A DNA stretch of 64,000 nt, taken from contig JBBHKE010000681.1 in the NCBI GenBank assembly GCA_037447655.1, positions 1-64,000 on the forward strand, read 5' to 3'. This stretch comes from Zygnema cylindricum (Eukaryota > Streptophyta > Zygnematophyceae > Zygnematales > Zygnemataceae). The position numbers and the translations under genes are program-made. Numbering within the stretch: position 1 is the stretch's first letter; every line of letters starts with the position of its first letter. The notes below the pieces were generated by a model. That model saw only the letters and a program-made list of their open reading frames with translations, was not told the origin of the DNA and made no database searches. This document shows, in pieces, positions 35,391 to 56,628 of the stretch.

Positions 35391-35986
35391 ATATCGACAG
35401 AGGGGAATCTGCTATATCAACGGCAATGTTTCTAGAACATATTTTTTTTAGCATAGGACAAACGATTTTCTTCAGTACGTATGAAATTTTCTTACAGACG
35501 TACGCTGTCGTACATGTAAAATGCATTCGTACCTTTTTCACCACTTTGACGCGTGTGAGAGACTTTTCTGCCAGTTATCACACATGCTTACATAATTTTA
35601 AGGGAAAACAAATTTTGTTTCACACTTTTTACCGCCCCTCCAATAAAAAGTTTCAAACAGAAAAGCGACAACCACGTGGAAGCCAACGAACCCAAAGATG
35701 CAAATGCGTGACAGCGTGACAGCTCGTAAGGTTCCACATGGCCGCTGAGAATGTTTTGCAACTTTTTTTCACAGGCGACAAAATTTAGGAACGCAAATGT
35801 TTTTTTCTCACAAGTATTACAACCGCGAAATATATTTTTACAAGAGGCTCTGCGGTGAAAAATGATTCTATATATTTTTTTACGATGAAAAGTACAGATG
35901 TACAGTACTGTTTAACGAAGTTTGTTGTATTATAGGAAAATCTTGTTAAATTTCCGTTGATATAGCAGATTCCCCGTCGTCGATAT
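35391..35986. mobile_element. TIR element with a perfect 22-bp inverted core
   Basis: GGGGAATCTGCTATATCAAC followed by GG (35402-35423) is matched exactly in reverse at 35954-35975. The similarity extends outward through ATATCGAC to give arms of about 35 bp. The interior of about 530 bp is non-coding. The family is not assigned because the target duplication is unclear. Confidence 0.78.
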
Positions 35987-36716
35987 ATGTTTCCCCAAGG
36001 ATAAGCGAAAAGGAGCATACAGGCTGGTAAAGTACAGTACGGCATAAAATATATTGTCCTGTATCGAACACGTGTCAAAGAAATGCGCGTCTACCCCTTT
36101 ACAACAGCTATCTCAGTATTTCTCTACAATTACGGTAATCTGAGATCAAACAACTCTATACAACCTCTTTAGGATATTCGTATTTCACGTCGAAATTCGT
36201 GAAAGCATAACAGGCCGATTTTGCAGACGTCATTTCAGCATTCCATACAATTATGACGACGCATACGGACAGCTTAGCTGTTTGATGTGACAAATATTTT
36301 AACATTTTCACAAATTCATTCGGGTCACGTAACTCAACTGTCAGGGGCCAGTTTTAGGATGCGGCAATTATTTAGGGTTTCCAAACTTTCCAATATTCGC
36401 GGATGTGTACGGCCTGTGGCTACAGTACAGTACAGTACTGTAGCCACCCCCTCCTTGAGGCAGGTTGAGGTGGTCGGCCACGGTTTGAATGGAGCGATTG
36501 ATTCACAGATTTGGAAATATGGAAATCGAACGGTCAATGTTTGCACCTTGGACCATTGGAGAATCTATCGAGATTTCTACAGTAAATATACTTTTCAAAA
36601 AACGAAAAATAACCGTACGGCATGGTAGAAAACGTACGAAATTATGTAAAACATACCGTACGTTTTTATGTTTTTTTTCCACTGAAGGATATGATTTTAT
36701 CAGCGAAAAAGTGAGG
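35987..36716. other. No gene seen; one strong hairpin
   Basis: No supported coding sequence. It contains the inverted repeat at 36417-36448. Confidence 0.45.
36417..36448. repeat. Perfect inverted repeat, 13-bp arms
   Basis: GTGGCTACAGTAC and its exact reverse complement GTACTGTAGCCAC are separated by a few bases of an AGTAC repeat, forming a strong potential hairpin. Confidence 0.85.
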
Positions 36717-36935
36717 TACAACCCTCATCGTTATTAGAGCTGAACATTTTCCGGGAGTCGCAGCTCTTTTTCTCGTCTCATATTTTTCCGATTTTCAATC
36801 ATGACGTCATCATTGAAAGGTAAGACCATTACCTTTCGATTGCTTGCCTCAGAAAAACATCCAACGGTCCGTCACAGAGCTAAAAGCTTTTGACTGCCCG
36901 AAAAATGTTTAGCTCTAATAACGATGGGCGGTGTA
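36717..36935. mobile_element. Short CACCG-family MITE with long inverted arms
   Basis: About 215 bp. The left arm begins CAACCCTCATCGTTATTAGA at 36719 and the right arm ends TCTAATAACGATGGGCGGTG at 36933, each flanked by TA. The arms pair over about 45 bp including AACATTTT.CGGG. A central ATGACGTCAT palindrome lies near 36800. It is a compact, foldback-like member of the family. Confidence 0.82.
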
Positions 36936-38165
36936 GCTTACAGGATTTCATACGTTTATGTATCATACCGTACTGTTTTTTGTTTGAGAGAGAAGACCAA
37001 GACCAAGATCCGACCAAGATCCTCTCAGGGTACAAGCGCAAACGTTGACCGTTCGATTCTTTTTGAAACTGTCCTCGAGGACGACTGTAGCACATCTATA
37101 GACCGCGTAGGATCGCTATACGTGGATGGTATAGATTCGTCGTGATGAACTACAATTGATATCATACACGTGGCAGAGACCATGTGCCTTTGGACAAAGT
37201 GAACGCGAATCCACCAGAATCCAGGAGAAAATCTTTGCCTGAAGAGATCCTGTCACGCTCCTTTTGTCTTCTCTTCACCTTCGTCGTTTTCCGCGCTAAA
37301 ACCACTGTAGCATTAACTCCATCAAAGATGATAAAGGGACAATGTACAACCGCATACTTTAGGGCAAGAAAAAACAAATTTTATTATGTTTCACATAGCA
37401 CGAAACGTCACCATGGTATTTTATTTTCAGGATCTTGAAGATTTTTTTTGGTACAAAACGAATAAGTTTAGGAAGGGAAAATAGAGCAATTTACATGGAA
37501 TTCACTCCAGTGGCAAAATTGGTTGTAAACATTGTCGGATTATAGTTTACGGTTTTAAGTACGAATTATTAGAAAAGATGCGAACGGTAAATTGTTCCCT
37601 ACACGTTGTGTGTGATTTGGATTCTTATATACTGTGGATTGTCTGCATGTGTGCTATATGTTAGAAGACAATTTCTTGTTAGAAAGAAAAAACAAAAAAA
37701 ACAGAATAGATTTAGAATTAGAAGGGTTATAATTTCTTCCTTAGTAGTATTGATTCAGATTTACTATTGATTCGACAGAAGCAACAAGTGAACAAGCCTC
37801 CCCAGATGTGTACAGACACAAAGAAGAAAAATTAAAAAACAACAGGGAAAAAGTGCTGCATTGCAAAATGCCTGTTCAACGAATAATGGCGCCGATAGTT
37901 TAATGAAAAAAACTTAATTAATCAGTCACAGCACTTTGGTGCTGATCCTGTCATTTGTACCACATTGGAAGAGGACTTATTCACCTACACAATACTACCT
38001 CGCAGTGTGGATAGACATAAAAACCAAATCTAGTCGAATACTTAACAGTACAGGGTACAGCTTACTAAGTGTTGCAAAAAGATGCTGTGTTATCAACAGT
38101 CGCGATCCCGAGGGGAATATCGTCAATTAGTTTAAACCTACTACAAAGACGTCTATTAAAGATTC
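36936..38165. other. No gene seen; downstream flank of PCCA
   Basis: This lies 3' of the PCCA stop codon at 38166 and presumably includes its 3' UTR. ORFs such as 37184-37438 show no domain. Confidence 0.45.
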
Positions 38166-49847
<11,682 letters not shown>

Positions 49848-49904
49848 TTTAGGTTTTTGCACTAGACAAGGGCTTCAGTGTCAATGCGACTGAACGGATA
49901 CAAG

Positions 49905-49980
49905 CGAGGGAAGAGGGAGAGAGAGCGGGAGGGGGGAAGGCGAGAGAGAGAAAGAGAGAGTGAGAGACAGAAGGGAGAGA
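49905..49980. repeat. GA-rich tract just upstream of PCCA (CT-rich on the gene strand)
   Basis: A purine-rich stretch 60-135 bp upstream of the PCCA start codon. On the coding strand it is a CT-rich leader, like the pyrimidine-rich tracts common near plant transcription starts. It is probably part of the 5' UTR or core promoter; no TATA box was assigned. Confidence 0.6.
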
Positions 49981-49999
49981 GCCTTCGGTAAGACTGGCA

Positions 50000-50836
50000 A
50001 TTGTGGCAATGCACTTTTAGCTTCTCATTTTTGCTCTCAGATGATTGGAGGTGCATGGAACATCCAAAGTGTTTTACGACAGATCCGAGATTTGCAGCTG
50101 TTTCGCTGTAGAATGAGAGTTCGCTAGGTTACCCACGGGACTATGGCCGGCCGTTGGCTACAGGAAGGAGGCGTTCCATGCGTTAGTGACAGCGTGTTTC
50201 TCACTGGTTAACACATAGAAAAGCGAGATTGGCATTGAAATTCGAAAAGAATCCGATCGAACGGTCAACATCACACCATCGATTACGGAAGATCATAAAG
50301 GGCTACATCATGGAGCGACTATTTGGCAGGTGAATGCGCAAAAGCTGAGTCAGCGAGGGAACCGTTTTCGAAGTGCCAGCTCATTTCCGAAAGAGTGGGA
50401 GATTTATGGCCAGCTCAGCCAGGATTGGTGCGCAAAATCTGCATGGTATTCAATCTATTTTCGGGTAAATCTATCCAATGTTTTTGTACGGTCAGATTGC
50501 ATCCCAGTTCTCATTTCAATAACGACAAAATCTTCTAGGAAAGTCTGCAGAGCATTTGTTCTAGAATGCGTGGCAGTGTCACTCTGGTAAAGAGTTTGAC
50601 CTGCCACCGTCCACAAGTGACGAGGCTTCCGCGCGCCCATGTGGCCCTTCAAGTCTGGAGCAGGACCAAAATAGGTTTTGTACGTTTACCGATAATATCG
50701 TCGTATTGCACTGTTAGGGTGACTCTCCACGAGAGGAAATCCCATTAGAAAGTACGGCTGCTCAAGTCTCCGTGAAACAGACCGTACATGCTTACGGATT
50801 TTGGGAAATTATAAATTTGTACTAAAAAAACTACAG
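50000..50836. other. Upstream region of PCCA, no gene seen
   Basis: Probable promoter and intergenic sequence. Overlapping short plus-strand ORFs near 50323-50748 have no domain. Confidence 0.45.
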
Positions 50837-51285
50837 TACACCGCGCATCGTTATTAGCGTTATGAACTCTATATCGGCGCCCCCAAATTTTGACATTGAT
50901 ACCTTAAATAGAATAAACTACACTATTTAAGGACGTGGACCATAATCTGCCACGTCTCCTGGTTGCGCACAGTCACTTAAGTTATTTTGTCAAAAATGGT
51001 ACGTTCGAAGTACACATTTGTACAAGTAAAGTAACGTTGATTCTAAATTTGACGGTCAATGTTGGACAGCTTTGACTTTCAAAATATTGTTTCAACCGCT
51101 TAAACTTTTGCCGTGCTTGCGAACGTCGAACGTCATAAAAAAATTAGCAATTCACACGGCCGGCGAACGTTTACGGTAACAAAACTGCGGCAACCACATG
51201 TAAATATGTAACTAAAAGTGTTGCAGACAGTCACTTTTTGTCGTTACGTGAGCTCCACGGTGAGAGCACGTTGGACATTAACTTA
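50837..51285. repeat. Repeat with one CACCG terminus; inverted copy at 61878-62225
   Basis: It starts TA then CACCGCGCATCGTTATTAGC at 50839. From about 50930 to 51280 it is repeated in reverse at 61880-62225, including TCCACGGTGAGAGCACGTTG. No right terminus was found, so it is probably a truncated element cut by the Harbinger-like MITE that starts at 51286. Confidence 0.65.
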
Positions 51286-52023
51286 GGGTGAAGTTCCATC
51301 AAGCAAAAAGTGGCGTTTTTTTTACAGAAATTCGCGACTCTCCGTACCAAATCGTACCGCCTATTTTGTTTATATACAAAAAACAACATTACAGAGAATC
51401 TTGCAGATACTCTCCGAAGGTCTAGGAGGTAATACTGGCCGTTAGATGTTCATCTGCGAGGAGTTCACTTCAATTTTCTCTGTTACACTCAACCCACCTC
51501 GAAGAGGTGGGTTCGCATATACAGAAAAAAAAATTGTGACACGGTGGACAATTAAGCTACGTGTCATGATGGAAAACCAACAAAAAATCTTAAGATTTGC
51601 ACATGACACGCGGTTTCCAAAATACAACCGAAAATAAAAACGAAATTTCGTAACATTCCCTCGTCACGCTATTTTCGGTAACTTTTGTTCGTCACACTAT
51701 TTCTCTCAAAGGACTTTCGTTATGTTCAAAAACTGAAACCCTAAAAAATGAGCTGGCGTAAAGACTGGCGTCTGCAAAAAGTATAAAAGTTTTGTCGTAT
51801 GATTACTTCGTACGCAGGTTCATGGTACGCAAGTTAAGATTTGAAGTTAAGTTTGTCGATGCTAAAAATCTGAAAGATATTCAATATCGTATCGTAGCTT
51901 ACGTGGCGTCTATCAATTTAGAACACGTGGCTTACAGACTCTACGTGATGGAACTTCGACTCAATCGACCCGATCTGTAGAGTTTGTCGTACAATTACAT
52001 AAACGTATGATGGAACTTCGCCC
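51286..52023. mobile_element. PIF/Harbinger-like MITE, TSD TTA
   Basis: Termini GGGTGAAGTTCCATCA and TGATGGAACTTCGCCC, flanked by TTA (51283-51285 and 52024-52026). 738 bp. Its interior is related, in inverted order, to 24471-25850. Confidence 0.87.
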
Positions 52024-52045
52024 TTAGCCGCAAAATTGAAATTTA

Positions 52046-52706
52046 GGGTATGTCCCCATGTGCATAAGTAAAGATTTTTTTCGTCTTGTGTTTTTCGACC
52101 CACTTTGACGACAAAAAACGTCATCTTCAACCTTATCTTTAAAACACATGCGCAATGTGTTTTAAAACTATGGACTTTCTATAAACAGATAGGAACATAT
52201 ATTCGCACGTGCCGTAATTTTCGAAAATTATCATACGATTTCCAAGGACAAAGAAAAGTGCAAAGTTCGCTATGTTTTTTCCGTTTGCGGTCCAATACGA
52301 CAAATAAAAGTACACAATTTGTTTGATTTTTGTCCGTTTTCGTCCAGTACAGTTTTTTTTTTTGCGGGGGTCTTTAAATTTCGATGCCATTTCACGTCGA
52401 CCGGACAGGAGACGCGAAGGCAAATCGCATCTTTGTCAACCGTGAAACGGCACAGGCTGGAAGGGAGTACGTCTACAATGTCACGGTAAGACATGCGACG
52501 TCACAAGCAATTCCGAAAAAAAACGTGCGACCACAGATTGTAGACGTTGACAACCGTCACAGGTATTGTCGACGTACACAGTCGTCACAAGCGTAAGTTA
52601 CAATTTCGTCCTTAGAGACATAGGGACACTTGAAAACCGGGTCCGGCGGATTCGCGCTAAAATACAAAGTAAGTTCGCTAAGTTACAAATACATGGGGAC
52701 ATACCC
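52046..52706. mobile_element. PIF/Harbinger-like MITE, GGGTATGTCCCCATG type, TSD TTA
   Basis: The termini GGGTATGTCCCCATG and CATGGGGACATACCC are perfect 15-bp inverted repeats, flanked by TTA (52043-52045 and 52707-52709). At 661 bp it is the least disturbed copy of its family in the window. It contains an ORF segment (52384-52596) starting MPFHVDRTGD that is also recognisable in the copy at 26060. Confidence 0.87.
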
Positions 52707-52709
52707 TTA

Positions 52710-53730
52710 GTCATTGAACTTAGACACAAACTGAAACGAAACCTCTTTACACTGAAGTACTGTAAGTCTTGTACAGAAAGATTAAAATGCACAAAACGAA
52801 ATAAACTTTTTACACTATAATAAAACCATAGTTGTTCAAAACGCATTTTACGCACGATTCAAAGGCGCGTACAATGCGTAGAAATTGGAGAGGTCGATTT
52901 GAAAAAATCGTATCAAACGTTAATGCATTTCTGTCCCTACAGTTTTGTACAGGTAAAAAAAAATGAATTGAACATATACCGCAGTTTGTAAGTAGTCTAC
53001 TATTGTAACTTGTAGGCCCAAGTTCGAATCCTCCCTAACGCTATCTTTTTGTTAGTGTTAAAGCTTTGACAACGGCTTGAACAACAGTTTCACTGTCTTC
53101 TTCCGTGGCGTTACTAATGACAACTTCCTTTAATACTCGTTTTCATGGTGGCTTCTTTGAAAAAAAATTAAAGAAGACGTTCGTACACATTTTGAACTTA
53201 CGGCGCGCAAATAGTGTGATGTTGAAACGTCTCTTTTTGATATTGTCCGTACATGTACGATAAAATTTCGTACACATCCGTGCACATTCCGTTTCAGTTA
53301 ACACATAAGAAAGTACCAATTTGTGTATCGTATCTTTGCGTAACTTCCGTATGATTACCGTAAAAAACCGTTCAGTTACCGTAATTTGTTTATAGGTTTT
53401 CTTTAAATTACAGTTTCAGTTTACAGTAGACGTTTTTTTGCGATTTTTTCAAAAGTCACGTACAATACGTAGAAATTGGAAAAAATGAAAAAATCGCGCG
53501 ATTTGAATAACTAGGAAAAAACAAACCGGCGTAAAAGTATCAATCGAAATTAAATGAAAAAAATGCATGTTGTCACGCGCGACGAAATCGAGCCACACTA
53601 ACTATGAATCAACATTCTTACATTGACAACGAAATTCCGTTTCGTGCGTTATAATATTTCCGTACAAGATTTCCAGTACTTTAGTTTAAAGAGGTTTCGT
53701 TTCAATTTGCGTCTAAGTTCAATGAAACGC
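52710..53730. repeat. ~1-kb segment with long inverted ends between two Harbinger-like MITEs
   Basis: Its left 90 bp (CATTGAACTTAGACACAAAC, GAAACGAAACCTC, AAGTACTG.AA.TCTTGTAC) recur in reverse at 53660-53725. It could be a TIR element in its own right or a rearranged flank. No protein motif was found. A GTTCGAATCC B-box-like motif near 53021 is isolated. Confidence 0.6.
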
Positions 53731-54543
53731 TTAGGGTACGTCCCCATGTAATCGGTACTTTAATAAAGTTTTTTGGACTGTAGTAAGGATTCTCCGTTCT
53801 ACTTTGAAGAGCGTCCCTATGTGCGAAAATGAAATCGGAACCTTAAAATGTGACGGTTGTAGACGTAGGTAAAACTTGTGACGATTAAAGGCGACTACGA
53901 AACTTCCGACGATTAGTGACGCCAACAAAAACAACGACAGTGGTAAGACGTCTAGATTTTTGTGAAATTGTAGATGTTTAGGGTTTTGTGATATTGTGAC
54001 GTCACGCTCACTTGTGACAACGCCGATGTCATTGATTCAATAACTTCTGCCATTGTTTTCCGATTTCGTTTTTTCTACTTTTCTCGCTCGACTTGCCACT
54101 AAAAAAAAACCCAAAAATTGTCAAAAATAATATTTTAAAATATCTTTCATTTTATACCAATATTTTAGTCTCTCATTCTAAAAAGTGTGAGATAAAAGCG
54201 ATGGTGCGAGAGGGAGAGGGGAGAGGCGACGACGACGTAAAATTTTGAAAAGGACCCCATTAATGAAAGTCGAGGTCCAAGACCCTTGCAGATTTTTTTC
54301 CGAACATGCAGGTGACCGCACGGAGAAAAATAGCGAGGACTCTCACTCGTCCTAAAATTTTCCCACTCTTGTAGCGTGTGCATGGGTCATTTTTCATTTG
54401 CTGTTTGGGCGGTACTTGAACTAAAATCACCCCCTCGAGGTGATTTTGGATGAAGTTTTTTTTGGGCTGGATTCTCTTGCCCGGGGGTCGAAATAGGGAA
54501 AACGCCAAAATGCGTTCACATGAGACAAACATGCCGTACACCC

Positions 54544-55422
54544 TGTTGTTCTACAACCACCGGTGCAAGTGGAGGAGCAGCAGTAGTAGTAGAAGTAGAC
54601 ATGATACACTCTAAGAAGCTATCAAGAATCATACCAAACAGTTGTTCTTAAGTTCTCACCAATTCTTATAAAAGCATCCAAGCCTCACAAAACTCTATCA
54701 GAATATAGAGTAGCATAAACACTGATAACTCCCAAAGTTATAGCACAATTGACCCAACAACACTCAAGATATAATACTCAGAAGTTTCCCAAAAACTGTC
54801 TGCAGTTATACTACTTGGAAGTCTGGATACATAATATATTCCGAGTCCTAAGTCTTATACTTGTGTTGAACTGGCAACACTAGTGTACTTGAGAGGTAGG
54901 TCAAACCACTAAGCTACCACTGATCTGTCAAACTACCACTGAGCTACCACTAAGCTACCACTGAGCTATAACTAACCTACCACTGAGTTCCCACTAAGTT
55001 TGACTAGAATCGTATCTATCGCAGTTGCTCTATCCTGTAAAGAATCACATTAAGAATATCAGACGTTGCGTTGTCCGTACGAACCATATCAAATATAATC
55101 ATGGTTGCCTTGTCCTGTCTGTGTTGCAGCTTCGCTGCTGCGCTGCTCTGCTGTATAGCAGCTGCTCTGCTGTATAGCAGCTGCTCTGCTGTATAGCATC
55201 TGCGCTGGTGTATAGCAGCTGCGCTGCTGTATAGCAGCTGCTCTGCTGTATAGCAGCTGCTCTGCTGTATAGCAGCTGCTCTGCTGTATAGCATCTGCGC
55301 TGGTGTATAGCAGCTGCGCTGCTGTATAGCAGCTGCGCTGCTCTGTTGTTTAGCAGCTGCGCTGCTCTGTCTGTAAAGCAGCTGCGCTGCTCTGAGACTG
55401 AAAGCTTTCCAAAAAGACAACA
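54544..55422 (-). repeat. 3' LTR of the copia element
   Basis: 879 bp, TGTTGTC...CAACA, matching the 5' LTR through the gag-start codons at 54602-54544. It follows the purine tract AGGGGAG. It contains an expanded block of GCAGCTGC repeats (55131-55395). Confidence 0.9.
55131..55395 (-). repeat. GCAGCTGC-type tandem repeats in the 3' LTR
   Basis: About a dozen units of 18-24 bp built from GCTGCTCTGCTGTATAGCA and related forms, each with the palindrome CAGCTG. The 5' LTR has only a few such units (60700-60770 and 61612-61690) and the remnant at 10190-10350 has another set. Long Ala/Gln ORFs through the block are artefacts. Confidence 0.88.
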
Positions 55423-56628
55423 CTCCCCTAAAGCTTTAGACTCAGTATCCCGGCGCAGCTGCGGCAATAAACTAGCGCAGCATCGCAGCATAACAATATA
55501 GCAGTTAGCAAGTCACCCAGTCCCACTACCTCACAATGGTGGAATTATTGCAGAGTGTCAGTATAGCAGTGCAGCAATTCAACTATTTGCAATTTTGTGT
55601 CCTCCATTGGACTACAGAATACAAGAAGCCTCTTGATAGTGTTTAACTAACCCACTTTAAGCCACGACCACTTCTGCCCAAGAAGGCAAACTGACAATTT
55701 GACTGCACCCTGTGCAGCCTGGACTCCCCTGAGTCCGTAGCAAAAAGAATCATTGAAAACGGCCAACCAGCTGATAAATTATAGGGTGGTAAAGATGCGG
55801 ATTTATACAAACTCTCAGAGAGAGAGGACTATCTACCTAAATTTTCCTAAGTCCTAGTTTTTCCTAATTCCCTCTCACAGCTCCTATCTACTGCCTGTAC
55901 GAACCAATCACAAAACTGTATAGTACTAGAAAGTACTACTGCCGATGTACTTTCTATACGGCCTCTGTACGACAAGGCCATTAAGTGGACCCGTGTCCAC
56001 TTTCCACTCGTCCGTACGCTCCTCGGAATTCCCGCGACCGAATGATGTCTTCCCACGTGGCGCCAGGTCATGCCACGTCACTAAATGCCAAAATGACCAT
56101 TCCGGGATTTCGGCGATGATGTGCGCCGTTAGATTTGACGCGAAATTCAATCTCGGCCGTAATAAATACATGCGCGATATTTGTTTCGCTGTCGAAACAA
56201 AATGCGCGATATCCATTTCAAACAAGTACAGTACTTCGTATTTTGTAGAACTGTATCTATGTGTGGCGTTAAGGGTTTCAGTTAAATGAATCTAGTACAT
56301 TACAATAGTTTAAATAGTAATGAAACCCTATATCTCCTAACGGACTTCTACGACAGACTGGTTTAGAGCTAACGGCTACGCCGCGCTCTGCCGGTCAGGG
56401 GTTCGAGTCCTGCCGGACTCAACCTTTTGTTGAGAGTGGCTTAAGCCACTCTTTAGTCCTTCCTATGGAGTTGAGGCAGCCATGGCTCCATTGCTCCCTC
56501 TCTCTCTTTCAGTGACTACAACAAGTATGGGGGCGAGAGAGAGAGAAGAGATAGAGGCAGGCTGCCTACATTTTCTTTTCTAATAAATATAGACCTAGAA
56601 AATATACTAAAAACTACTTATTTCAACA
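55423..56628 (-). other. 3' interior of the copia element, non-coding
   Basis: About 1.2 kb between the RNase H stop and the polypurine tract, longer than is usual for copia. It contains a GA/CT-rich stretch (56500-56560), a short inverted repeat GAGTGGCTTAAGCCACTC near 56437 and the tRNA-like segment at 56355. Part of it may be a separate insertion. Confidence 0.6.
56355..56425 (+). ncRNA. tRNA-like segment, possible SINE head
   Basis: It contains GACTGGTTTAGAGCTAACGG (A-box-like), a short stem CGGCTACGCCG, and a good T-arm CAGGGGTTCGAGTCCTG with the B-box GGTTCGAGTCC. The 3' side CCGGACT lacks a matching 5' acceptor strand, so it is not a functional tRNA. It may be a tRNA-derived SINE head or tRNA pseudogene inserted in the copia 3' interior. 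Confidence 0.4.

Noticed and set aside
37184-37438. Overlapping ORFs on both strands 3' of PCCA
   Set aside because: No domain, splice structure or repeat support.
49848-49862. An upstream GTG start for PCCA adding five residues
   Set aside because: A GTG start is not expected for a nuclear plant gene; the first ATG after the in-frame stop is at 49847.
52985-53045. Possible tRNA gene with GTTCGAATCC
   Set aside because: The T-arm stem does not pair and no acceptor or D-arm could be built.
54541-54609. A second, truncated gag start suggesting a tandem copia
   Set aside because: The CACCC duplication shows this sequence is the end of the 3' LTR, which naturally repeats the first gag codons.
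55016-55491. Ala/Gln/Ser-rich ORFs
   Set aside because: Translations of the GCAGCTGC repeats in the copia 3' LTR.
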